A stretch of DNA of 64,000 nucleotides from Holdemania massiliensis. GTDB taxonomy: Bacteria; Bacillota_I; Bacilli_A; Erysipelotrichales; Erysipelotrichaceae. Of this stretch, positions 6,239 through 14,900 are shown one piece after another. The translations under genes were made by a program, and so were the position numbers. Each line of letters opens with the position of its first letter. The stretch's first letter is position 1. The notes beneath the pieces were generated by a model. It was not told the origin of the DNA. It saw nothing but the letters and a program-made list of their open reading frames with translations, and searched no databases. The DNA lies in NCBI RefSeq assembly GCF_022440805.1, contig NZ_JAKNTK010000001.1, forward strand, positions 2,232,001 through 2,296,000, read 5' to 3'.

Positions 6239-7612
6239 TCAATAAAACAAGGCGCAGATCTTATGCTTCAAATGCGCAAGAATGTCTTTGCGCTGCAGCT
6301 GATATTCTTCCGCGCTGCCCAGCGCTTCGTCCAAATGATCGATCTCCTCATGGAACAGCTCCATGATCTGAAGCAGACGGTCTTCATGAATGATCTCGAC
6401 CTTGCCAACCTCGACCATCGCCTCTCCGACGCTTCTTAGCAGATCATCGCGGATCGTCTGAGCGCTGACACTGTCAAGCGACGTAAACTTTTTCTCATAC
6501 CAGAAACGATTGACGATCAGCGATTTCAGCACCTCGACAAACATTGTAAAATCCTGAATGTTGTTGCCCGGCTGAATCGCAAACAGCATTACAAAGAAAA
6601 CATGCCATTCAAAATCAATGTTGATGATGCTTTGCCAATATCGGCCCAAAACATCACAGAACGGATCATAATGAACAAATTCCTTTTCCAGCGTGATCGG
6701 TTCGGTAAAGTCAAGATCGCTGATTTTCAGCAGATTGAAATGTTCAAAATATTCGACCATTTTCTGCTGCGGCTGATCCGACTGAACAAAGTCCTTGATA
6801 TAAATATATTGGCTGAGCACAGCGCTGCATTTTTTGAAATCGGTCGTAAAGCCGATTGATTCAATCATTTTAATTGCATACAGATCACTGATCGACTTGG
6901 CCATAAACATCTTGAAGCCGCGTTCGCTCATGCCGATGTCCTTGTCTTTATTCTGATTCAGAATCTGTGTATACACAATTTCCAGCTGATGATCAACGAC
7001 ATCCAGATTATCGCGGATTGAAGCCAAAATGTCTTTCATAAAGCTGTCAAACATCACATACTGCGTGTTCTTATAGACGACCTGATGTTCAATCTCGCTC
7101 CAGAAGGAATGCACCATGGATTTGATCTGCAGCTCAAAATTGACCTTGCGGCCGTTAAACAGATAATAGCCGTCGATCCGATAGATCGTAAAGCCGTTGC
7201 GCTGCAGCTGCGGCTGGGGCATTGCCAGATTCAGACAGAGATCAGGATAAAGCATACATTGAGCATACTCCTGGCCTTCGACAAAGCTGAAATGATGGCG
7301 AATCGCCTGATAGATTCGATTTTCATCGCTGATGAAGCGGCATTCTACGGTTAAGCCGATCAAATCAGGCAGAAAGTTCAGCACTTCCTCTCCTGTTGAA
7401 AACTGCAGGTAATATTTGTTGCGGATCATTTTTTCCTTGAGTGAGCCAATTGATTTAATCCGCGAACTGAACCCGACGACATAATCCATATAGTCTTCCA
7501 ACAGATGTTCAAAGCAGCCTTTGATCGCTCCTTCGACATATTGATAAGACGGGTTGTTCAGTTCAAGCAGCTTGACCGAATCATCGATCAAATCAAACAG
7601 TTCAAGACGCAT
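6239..7612 (-). CDS. RelA/SpoT synthetase-domain protein
   Basis: A 457-residue protein. Its first about 190 residues match the (p)ppGpp synthetase fold: the ATP-binding SRIKSIGSLKEK stretch, LPDLIGLTVECRF (usually D-x-x-G-x-R), and FELQIKS..FWSEIEH with the catalytic Glu and the EH pair. The remaining about 260 residues are helical and have no HD, TGS or ACT domain, so this is not a long Rel; it is larger than typical small alarmone synthetases. The Arg of D-x-x-G-x-R is replaced by Thr, which leaves activity uncertain. GGAGG overlaps the end of the methyltransferase gene 14 bases upstream. Confidence 0.8.
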   Translation of the reverse strand: MRLELFDLIDDSVKLLELNNPSYQYVEGAIKGCFEHLLEDYMDYVVGFSSRIKSIGSLKEKMIRNKYYLQFSTGEEVLNFLPDLIGLTVECRFISDENRIYQAIRHHFSFVEGQEYAQCMLYPDLCLNLAMPQPQLQRNGFTIYRIDGYYLFNGRKVNFELQIKSMVHSFWSEIEHQVVYKNTQYVMFDSFMKDILASIRDNLDVVDHQLEIVYTQILNQNKDKDIGMSERGFKMFMAKSISDLYAIKMIESIGFTTDFKKCSAVLSQYIYIKDFVQSDQPQQKMVEYFEHFNLLKISDLDFTEPITLEKEFVHYDPFCDVLGRYWQSIINIDFEWHVFFVMLFAIQPGNNIQDFTMFVEVLKSLIVNRFWYEKKFTSLDSVSAQTIRDDLLRSVGEAMVEVGKVEIIHEDRLLQIMELFHEEIDHLDEALGSAEEYQLQRKDILAHLKHKICALFY

Positions 7613-7626
7613 GGGATCAGCCTCCT

Positions 7627-8958
7627 TCAGCGTGTACGCAGTCCTTTGGGATATTTATTTTTTATCACAGTGCCATCGCTTTTGCCAAACCCGACAGGAT
7701 AGCCCTCATACATCAGGCAAAGATAACCGCGCGGGACCGGGATCGGCAGCGGCTGTCCCTGCAAATAACAGGCCAGTTCCTGTTCGTTTAGCGATACGGT
7801 TTTGATCAAACGATCCTGAAGCAAAGCCGACAGATAGAAATGATGGTGCGGTTCCACTCGATTTTTGACGATTTCCCCGGCCATAATCCCCTGCCGCAGT
7901 ACCGGAATTTTCTTCAGCTGGATAAATTCGTGCCGCATCAGAGACAGCCGGTTCTGTTCCAGATGAACACGCAGATCCTTGTATGTTTTCAGCTGATCCT
8001 TAAGAAAGGCTTGGACTTCCGGCGGCAGCTGCACACTTTTGACGGTTTGCAGCCGGGCTTGGGGCTGAGGCGAAATCTTGCGCAGCTTGGCGATGAAATG
8101 GCCTTCACCCTGATCCATTGGAAAAATTCGGCGTACCTTCGCACCGTCGACCCGGCCTACCGATAACCCTGGCCGGCCGAATTCCACGCCGCAGTCCAGC
8201 AGCTCCATTTCCGGATGACGCTGCAGAAATTGATCGATAACCTGTTCATTTTCTTCTGGGGCATAGGTGCAGGTGGAATAGACAAGAACACCCTGTTCTT
8301 TCAGACATACCACCGCTGATTCTAAAATTTTCTGCTGGCGCAGACTGCATGCCCGAACATGTTCAACACTCCAGTCCGTCATCGCCTGATCTTCTTTCTT
8401 AAACATGCCTTCCCCGCTGCACGGAGCATCAACCAAGACTTTGTCCATCAGGCCGCTTAACTGCGGGCATAATTGTTCAGGGGAAGCATGCGTAATCAGC
8501 GCTTCGCTGACGCCCAGCCGTTCCAGATTGCTCATCAGAACCCGTGCCCGTCCGCCGTCAATTTCATTGGCGATCAGAAAGCCCTCCTGTCCGATCCGGG
8601 CGGCAATCTGCGTGCTTTTCCCACCCGGAGCAGCGCAGCAGTCCAGCACCCAATCCCCTGGCTGCGGATCCAGAATCGTCACGGCCGAGGAAGCGGAAGG
8701 CTCCTGCATATAGAACAAGCCCTGACGATGATAGATATGGCTGCCCAAGCCGGTTAAAGCGGAGTCCATCAGAAACCCTTCCGGGGCAAAGGGGGAAGGC
8801 AAGAGTCTGGCAAAACCGCGCTGTTGTAGCGTCTGGGGATCAATCTTTAATAAATTGGCCCGCAGTCCGCGAAAAGGCGGCTGTTTCAATGTTTCAAGAT
8901 AAGCTTCATAGTCCTCTTTCAAAAGCATCTGCATCCGCTGCAGAAACGCCTCATTCAT
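7627..8958 (-). CDS. RsmF/NOL1-NOP2-Sun family rRNA (cytosine-C5) methyltransferase
   Basis: A 443-residue SAM-dependent RNA m5C methyltransferase. Motif I appears as DCCAAPGGKSTQ, motif IV as DAPCSGEGMFKK (Cys near residue 179) and motif VI as YSTCTYAPEENE with the catalytic Cys near residue 232. The C-terminal 150 residues correspond to the RsmF-type extension with a PUA-like RNA-binding domain. The target is probably 16S rRNA; which cytosine is not determinable. Its start overlaps the ribF stop by a few bases, and it lies in a translation-related run (truB, ribF). Confidence 0.9.
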   Translation of the reverse strand: MNEAFLQRMQMLLKEDYEAYLETLKQPPFRGLRANLLKIDPQTLQQRGFARLLPSPFAPEGFLMDSALTGLGSHIYHRQGLFYMQEPSASSAVTILDPQPGDWVLDCCAAPGGKSTQIAARIGQEGFLIANEIDGGRARVLMSNLERLGVSEALITHASPEQLCPQLSGLMDKVLVDAPCSGEGMFKKEDQAMTDWSVEHVRACSLRQQKILESAVVCLKEQGVLVYSTCTYAPEENEQVIDQFLQRHPEMELLDCGVEFGRPGLSVGRVDGAKVRRIFPMDQGEGHFIAKLRKISPQPQARLQTVKSVQLPPEVQAFLKDQLKTYKDLRVHLEQNRLSLMRHEFIQLKKIPVLRQGIMAGEIVKNRVEPHHHFYLSALLQDRLIKTVSLNEQELACYLQGQPLPIPVPRGYLCLMYEGYPVGFGKSDGTVIKNKYPKGLRTR

Positions 8959-9889
8959 GGCCTGACTCCTGAAAATAATCCCGTACGCTCTGACGGTCGC
9001 GGTGCAGCTGATCGATCAGCTCATTTAAAGACGCGAATTGTTGTTCCGCCCGCAGCCGCTTATAAAAGCGCAGCCGCATCGGCTGATCATAGAAATTCTG
9101 TGAACAATCTAAAAGATGAGCTTCCACAGACAGCTGGCGCACAGGATTGCACGTTGGGTTATGCCCGATATTGATCATCGCTTTCCAGCATTGTCCTTCC
9201 CACTGTGCTTCACCGGCATAGACCCCGCCTAGCGGCAGCAAAGTTTCTTCATCCGTGATCAAATTGGCCGTCGGAAAGCCCCACTGGCGGCCTTTTTGCC
9301 GGCCATGACCGACAACACCGCGGATTTCATAAGGATAGCCCAACAATCTTCCGGCTTCGGCAACCTCGCCCTGCTGCAGGCAAAGGCTGATGCGGGAAGA
9401 GCTGATCTTATCGCCATGATCGTTGACCGCTTCGATTACGATAACCTCAAACCGGCCGGCGGCATCCCTGCGCAGCGTTTCCACACTGCCGCTGCCGAAT
9501 TTCCCATAATGAAAATCAAATCCGCAGATCAGCGCTTTCAGCGGGCAATGGGTGACGAGCATATCAATAAACGCTTTTGGCGGCAGCTCGGCCATGGCCT
9601 TGACGAAATCGAGGATGATCACGCGGTCAATCCCCATCCGTCCCGCCAGTTCAATCCGCTGCTCCATCGTCGTCAGATGCTGCACCTTGCTCATTTTTCC
9701 AATCGTGATCCAAGGATCCGGGGAAAAGGTGATCAGCGCGCTTTCGCAGCCTGCCGCTTTGGCGCGGTTGACCGTTTCATCAATCAGCGCCCGATGGCCG
9801 CGGTGCAGACCATCAAAATAGCCAATGCAGGCACAGACCGGTCCGTCAATAACCTGTTCACCCTGCGTTCTTATCGTATCTACTTTCAT
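8951..9889 (-). CDS. ribF: Bifunctional riboflavin kinase/FAD synthetase
   Basis: A 312-residue RibF. The N-terminal adenylyltransferase has IGYFDGLHRGH and a later SSSRIS segment; the C-terminal flavokinase has GRQWGFPTANL and a GGVYAGEA motif. It converts riboflavin to FMN and then FAD. The ATG at 9887-9889 has AGGAG 7 bases upstream; an ATG six codons earlier lies inside the truB stop region and lacks spacing. truB-ribF adjacency is conserved in Firmicutes. Its 3' end overlaps the methyltransferase start. Confidence 0.96.
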   Translation of the reverse strand: MKVDTIRTQGEQVIDGPVCACIGYFDGLHRGHRALIDETVNRAKAAGCESALITFSPDPWITIGKMSKVQHLTTMEQRIELAGRMGIDRVIILDFVKAMAELPPKAFIDMLVTHCPLKALICGFDFHYGKFGSGSVETLRRDAAGRFEVIVIEAVNDHGDKISSSRISLCLQQGEVAEAGRLLGYPYEIRGVVGHGRQKGRQWGFPTANLITDEETLLPLGGVYAGEAQWEGQCWKAMINIGHNPTCNPVRQLSVEAHLLDCSQNFYDQPMRLRFYKRLRAEQQFASLNELIDQLHRDRQSVRDYFQESGHE

Positions 9890-9900
9890 TCCTGCTTCTC

Positions 9901-10749
9901 CTACCATAAACCTCTCAGACAGCGGTAAATTCCGTCAGCCTGATGTTCCATCATCGCCAAGACCTGCTGGCCTTCAACCACGGCGACGATCGGTTCCGTA
10001 CTGTTCAAGCGCAGCCGCTTGCCGTTTTTAATATCCGGGATCTGCGCCGGTTCTGCTTCCACCAACGGCCATTGACTGGCAATCCCCTCATAAATTGAAA
10101 CGAGCTGAAATTGGCCTTGCTTTACTTCATCCAAGGTCTGACATTGCGCCAGGGTGTAGCCGCAGGCTGCCGTTCGCGTCAGACTGCTCATCGTGCCGAC
10201 GGTCCCTAACTTTTCAGCGATATCCTCGCATAAGGTGCGGACATAAGTCCCATTGGAACAAACAACGCGGAAACGAATCGTCGGCCCCGTCTGCAGCAGC
10301 TCCATTTCGGTAATTTCAATCGGCCGTTTCTCGCGTTTTACTTCAATCCCCTCACGGGCGTATTCATACAGCTTTTTGCCGTCTTTTTTAATTGCGGATA
10401 CCATTGGCGGCAGCTGCATGGATTTGCCTAAAAAACTATTTAAAACAGCTTCCAGCTGTGCTGAATCGACCGTCGGCACCGCTGCTGCAGCGATCGGTTT
10501 ACCCCAGATATCACCGGTATCGGTCTTAGTGCCCAGCGTCAGCTCAGCGATGTATTCTTTTGTCTTTCCTGACAAATACGGCAGCGCCTTGCAGGCCCGG
10601 CCTAAAAGGACGACCAGCACACCTGTTGCCTGCGGATCCAAGGTTCCTGTATGACCGACACTCTTGGTGCCGGCCGCTTTGCGGACATGATAAACAACGT
10701 CAAACGACGTCATTCCTGCCGGCTTATTAATTAAACAAATTCCGTCCAC
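9901..10749 (-). CDS. truB: tRNA pseudouridine-55 synthase
   Basis: TruB makes pseudouridine 55 in the T loop of tRNAs. The catalytic Asp38 sits in GHTGTLDPQATG, and KTKEYIAEL and FRVVCSNGTYVR motifs follow. The start chosen is GTG at 10747-10749, giving MDGICLINKPAG, which aligns with the usual TruB N-terminus and has GGAG 7 bases upstream. A longer frame opens at 10803, but an excellent promoter (10775-10803) lies inside it, so transcripts would begin within that extension. It is first of the truB-ribF-methyltransferase-RelA/SpoT-like-SpoIIIAH-like run. Confidence 0.95.
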   Translation of the reverse strand: MDGICLINKPAGMTSFDVVYHVRKAAGTKSVGHTGTLDPQATGVLVVLLGRACKALPYLSGKTKEYIAELTLGTKTDTGDIWGKPIAAAAVPTVDSAQLEAVLNSFLGKSMQLPPMVSAIKKDGKKLYEYAREGIEVKREKRPIEITEMELLQTGPTIRFRVVCSNGTYVRTLCEDIAEKLGTVGTMSSLTRTAACGYTLAQCQTLDEVKQGQFQLVSIYEGIASQWPLVEAEPAQIPDIKNGKRLRLNSTEPIVAVVEGQQVLAMMEHQADGIYRCLRGLW

Positions 10750-10774
10750 TGTATCACTCCAAACTCCACGTTTC

Positions 10775-10803
10775 ATTATACCAAGGGTCTCTTCCGTTTG
10801 CAA
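10775..10803 (-). promoter_or_regulatory. Promoter of the truB operon
   Basis: Minus-strand TTGCAA (10798-10803), 17-base spacer, TATAAT (10775-10780). The predicted start site near 10768 is only about 20 bases before the truB GTG, giving a very short leader. It faces away from the ttcA promoter about 70 bases to the right. Confidence 0.82.
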
Positions 10804-10867
10804 AGCCTATCGCGACATCCTCACCTATCTCCCATTAAAACTTCACCTGGGCTTCAAATAAAGCCTG

Positions 10868-10876
10868 TGCTATAAT
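10868..10876 (+). promoter_or_regulatory. Extended -10 promoter of the ttcA-like gene
   Basis: TGC followed by TATAAT at 10871-10876. No good -35 hexamer is seen at 17 bases, so it would rely on the extended -10. The ATG follows 35 bases later, with AGGAGG at 10899-10904. Confidence 0.65.
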
Positions 10877-10911
10877 AAAGCGGAAATGCAGAAAATGCAG
10901 GAGGATGGACT

Positions 10912-11697
10912 ATGAACGCAATGAAACAAATCTTAGGCTGTATCCGCAAAGCCGACCAGGACTATGGCATGATTGCCGATCAGGACCGCATCGCCGTCGG
11001 TGTCTCCGGCGGCAAAGATTCGATGCTTCTGCTCTATTGTCTGCATCTGTATCAGCAGTTCTGCACGCGGATTCAAAGCAAACAGTTTGAAGTTGTCGGC
11101 ATTCACATTCAAATGGGTTTTCCCAATATGGATTTTACGGTAGCTGAGAACTTTTTCAGGCAGCGCGGCATCCGGCTGGAGCTGGTGCCCAGCCGGATTT
11201 ACGATATTCTCAAGATCCAGGCCAATGAAGATGGATCGTTGAAATGCTCGCTGTGCTCTACCTTGAAAAAAGGCGCCGTTAACCGGGCAGCCAAGGACTT
11301 CGGCTGCACAAAAGTCGCTTTTGCCCATCACGGCGACGACGCCATCGAAACGTTATTGATGAACGCAATCTATGGCGGGCGATTGGCAACCTTCGCCCCG
11401 AAGATGTATTTGTCGAATGCGGAAATGCCGTTTATCCGGCCCTTCATCTATGCCCGCGAGAATCAGATCCGTGCCGCGGTCGGGGCCTGCGGCGTGCCGG
11501 TCGTACCGTCGACCTGTCCGATGGATGGATTTACCCGCCGGCAGGACATGAAAGAAATGCTCGAACATCTGTACACTGAATATCCGATGGCCCGCGATAA
11601 CTTTCTGTTGATGCTGCACAATGAAAAACAGCTCAGCCTGTGGCACAAAGAAAATCCCGAGGACGAAGAAGCGCTGATCAGTAAATCAAAATCTTAA
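10912..11697 (+). CDS. TtcA-like tRNA 2-thiolation enzyme (PP-loop ATPase)
   Basis: A 261-residue PP-loop protein with SGGKDS at residues 32-37, a KCSLC pair near residue 110, an FAHHGDDAIETLL segment and a later Cys in PSTCPMDG. This is the TtcA group that adenylates and thiolates a tRNA base (C32 in E. coli) using an Fe-S cluster held by the Cys residues. It is one of few plus-strand genes here, with its own promoter and AGGAGG site. Its 3' end overlaps the esaB 3' end by 20 bases tail to tail. The exact tRNA position modified is inferred, not shown. Confidence 0.88.
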   Translation: MNAMKQILGCIRKADQDYGMIADQDRIAVGVSGGKDSMLLLYCLHLYQQFCTRIQSKQFEVVGIHIQMGFPNMDFTVAENFFRQRGIRLELVPSRIYDILKIQANEDGSLKCSLCSTLKKGAVNRAAKDFGCTKVAFAHHGDDAIETLLMNAIYGGRLATFAPKMYLSNAEMPFIRPFIYARENQIRAAVGACGVPVVPSTCPMDGFTRRQDMKEMLEHLYTEYPMARDNFLLMLHNEKQLSLWHKENPEDEEALISKSKS

Positions 11698-11932
11698 AAC
11701 CGTCATCCAGCCGCAGCTGGGCGGCGGTTTTTTGTTCATCCAGGATCTTATGTTCCTGCGCATCGCATAATATTAACGGCTGACTCAAATCAAATTCCTC
11801 ACGTATTTCCGCGGGACACATTTCTTGCAGCCCTTCTACGATTTCCTGCAGCGAGAGTGTCGGATCCACGCTGCATTCAAAACGGGTGCCGCTGCAGACT
11901 AATTCAAAACATAGTAAAACTTCTTTTCCCAT
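11678..11932 (-). CDS. EsaB/YukD-like ubiquitin-fold protein of the type VII secretion locus
   Basis: An 84-residue protein with the ubiquitin-like pattern of EsaB/YukD: an N-terminal beta hairpin, a central LSLQEIVEGL helix and a C-terminal LRLDDGFKILIY strand. EsaB is a small cytosolic accessory of Firmicutes type VII secretion, needed for or regulating export. The ATG at 11930-11932 lies right after the essC stop; a TTG three codons earlier overlaps essC but has no room for a ribosome binding site. Position directly after essC supports the call more strongly than sequence alone. Confidence 0.75.
   Translation of the reverse strand: MGKEVLLCFELVCSGTRFECSVDPTLSLQEIVEGLQEMCPAEIREEFDLSQPLILCDAQEHKILDEQKTAAQLRLDDGFKILIY
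11696..11733 (+). terminator. Terminator of the ttcA-like gene inside the esaB coding region
   Basis: A hairpin with two paired blocks (AACCG/CGGTT outside, CCAGC/GCTGG inside) ends in T6 at 11728-11733 on the plus strand and has a matching A-run on the other side. It lies wholly within the convergent esaB 3' coding sequence and could stop transcription from both sides. Confidence 0.65.
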
Positions 11933-11933
11933 C

Positions 11934-14900
11934 TCATTCAATCTCCTTTAATCGCTGCATGGATTCCCGCTGGATCCACAGGCGGTCCCAAGCCCCCAGT
12001 TTGGGGATGGGTGCCGGAAGCGGAAACAACAGCTGCTGATGCAGACCTGATCCTATCCATAAGGTCAATGAAAAATCGACTCGGCCGCGCCATGAACTTT
12101 GCTGCAGGGTGCGGGCAGAGCTGACTAACACAAACGGCGCTGCTTCCTCAAAGAAAGCCGCGATGTCTGCTTCTTGGCTGTTTTCAGCATCGACTACCGG
12201 ATAAGGACTGCACCGCAGCTGCTTAAGCAATCTTTCAGCTCGTTGAGGTTCATTCAGGATGACCACTAAATGCTGATGCGGCTGCAGTGTGATGGACACC
12301 GGTGTGCACAGTATCGGATCGATGCCCAAAAATACCGCTTTTCGTTTCAGCCAGCGCGGCGGCAGCCGCTGCGGCAGCCGCGGAAGCTGCCAGCGTTTAG
12401 GCTGAGGCTGCGGTAAATCCTGCAGCGGCAGGGCTTCAACAAAATCCAGGATGGCTGAAGCCTGAACCAGTCCCCGGCCCTTGGCCAGCGGTTTCGTCCA
12501 TGTCCGCTCCAGGGCATTTCCAAGACTGGCTGCGGATGCCGGTCCAAGAAAATAGCGGCGGCGTAAACTCTGGGTTAAGCGCAGCGGCAGCCGATTGACC
12601 AGCTTATCTGCACACAACAGATACAGATTCAGTGACGGACCTTCTTCAATCAGCCGCTGAAACAATGCCGTGTTCTCCCAGCGTTCCAAAATTGCCCCCA
12701 GCTGCAAAGCAACGACAAACAGCGGAAGCTCAGCCTGCCGGCGCTGCTGCAGACCGCGGTCAAGCAATGTGAAAAAACGTTCCAGCAATTCCGGCTGACG
12801 CAGGGACAGCACTTCATTGACCGTCGGCTCCGCAAGCAGTTCAACCTGTTCCTCAAACGGATCCAGTATGATAAATTCAACCTGGTCGTCAAACCGGCTT
12901 CCGCTCTGGATCAAACATTGCAGAAAGTTTTGCTGCGCCATGCTCTCTTCGCTTAACAATAAACCGTGTTCGAGCGGATGAACCAGGATCGGCGTCTGAC
13001 GATGTTGGGGATCATCAACAATCCCCAGCACTAATCCGGAAGCCTGTTTTTTTAAGACCGCCAAATCGGTGGCTTCCGGCAGCGGCGGCCACAGTGGTGA
13101 AGCAAACAAATTCCGCCGATCCGCCTCACGCAGCATGATTTCCATCAGCGCTTCATTTTGCCGAAGACTCGCATTCTTTCCCCGCTGTACTTCCCGGATC
13201 ACTTTCAGTTGGGGATCAAGCCAGCGAACAGTAGGATCCGGTGTTTGCTTGCCGCCTAACCAGGCACATTGACCTTGGACTAGATCTTGCTGACTCAAAA
13301 GCAGAAACTGTCCTGGCCGAGTTAAACGCAGCGCTTTGTCACAATGCAGAATTTCCTGACTGTCCTGTTTCTGGGCCACCTTCAGACACAGCTTAAAATT
13401 AAAATTCGACCACATCTGTTCGTCGACGACCCCGGCTGGCCGCTGTGTTGCTAAGATCAGATGCAGGCCCAGACTGCGTCCGATCCGGCAGATCTGAATC
13501 AAACCGCGCATAAATTCCGGCTGGGACTGTTTCAGCTCGGCAAATTCGTCGATGATCAGCACGCAATGGGCTAACGGCGGCAGTGATGGGTGATCCCGGC
13601 ACAGCTGACGGTAATGATCCAGATCCGCTACCGGTTGTTTAAGCTTTGTCTGTGCTTGGGCAAAGCAGCGCTGGCGGCGCTCGCATTCCTGCCGCAGATA
13701 AATTAAGGACCGCTCGATATCGCTTTCTTCCACATTGCTCAAGGCCGCGCACAGATGGGGAATCGGCCGGCCTTTTAACCGCAGCTGTTCAATTAGGCTG
13801 CCGCCCTTGTAATCAATCAGGGCAAACTGCAGCTGTTGGGGACTGTAATGCCAAGCTGCCGATAACACCAGGGTTTCCAACAGCCGGCTTTTCCCGCTGC
13901 CGGTCATCCCGGCAATCAAGCCATGCGGTCCCTGCCCTTTCTCATGCAGATCCAAGATGACCGGCTGTCCCTGGGTATCCAAGCCCAAGGGAATCCGCAG
14001 ATGCGTCAAACTCGCCATATCCTGCCACAGCGGCTGGGTTATTCCCGGCTGCTTCAGTAGGCTTTGGAAATCCACCTGGATCGGAGAGGTTTTGCTTCGC
14101 TGAACATAGCGATACAGCGTCAGCGCACTTTCCCGAAAATCGCGCGCATAGCTGAAATCAACCTCAAATTCCTGGTTTTGCTTTTGTGTCCGGGTCACAA
14201 TCCGGCCATGCCCCTGTTCGATGAAAATGATTTGCTGGGCATTCACACGCAGCTCTGCCGATGTTTCAGCCAGCTGCCATAAGCTTAGCTGATCCCGTAA
14301 GTTACTGTCCAAAGCCGCGGCAGCCTCAGGATCGCTCACAATGACCCAAACCGGCTTTTCCAACGCCTGAACCTGACGGCGTGCCTGATCCCAATCCTGC
14401 CGCTGTGTCCAGATTCGGCGCTGTCCCTGATCGTCGTAGATCTGCGGCAGCCAGCAGAGTGTTTCAAAGACCGGTTTAAATATGGGGCCGATCCAGGCTA
14501 AAGCCACGTTGTCCGGCTGATGGCGCACGCAGAAGGTCAATAAAATCGTATTCAGAAAGGCCCTCCGTGATTTTTCATCACAGATTAATCCGAGTCGATG
14601 AAAGGCAAAAACATCCCACTCCAGCGGTGCGCTGACGCTCAGCCGAAATTGTTGGCGCCACTGCGCAAGCTGTGCGCTGAGCTTTTGATCGGCTTTGCTG
14701 TGCAGGTCCAGCCGGCCTTGATCGATTTGCGGATGCAGCGTCAGCCGCTGCCGGCCCAAACTCAGCCTGCCAAACTGCGGATGGGATGCATCCACATCAA
14801 AAACTGTCTGATCCGAAATCTGTTTCAATAAGCCTTCAGCATCCGGATAGCTGTGCATTAAAAACTGAACTGTTTCCTGAAGCTTCATCCGACAGATCTC

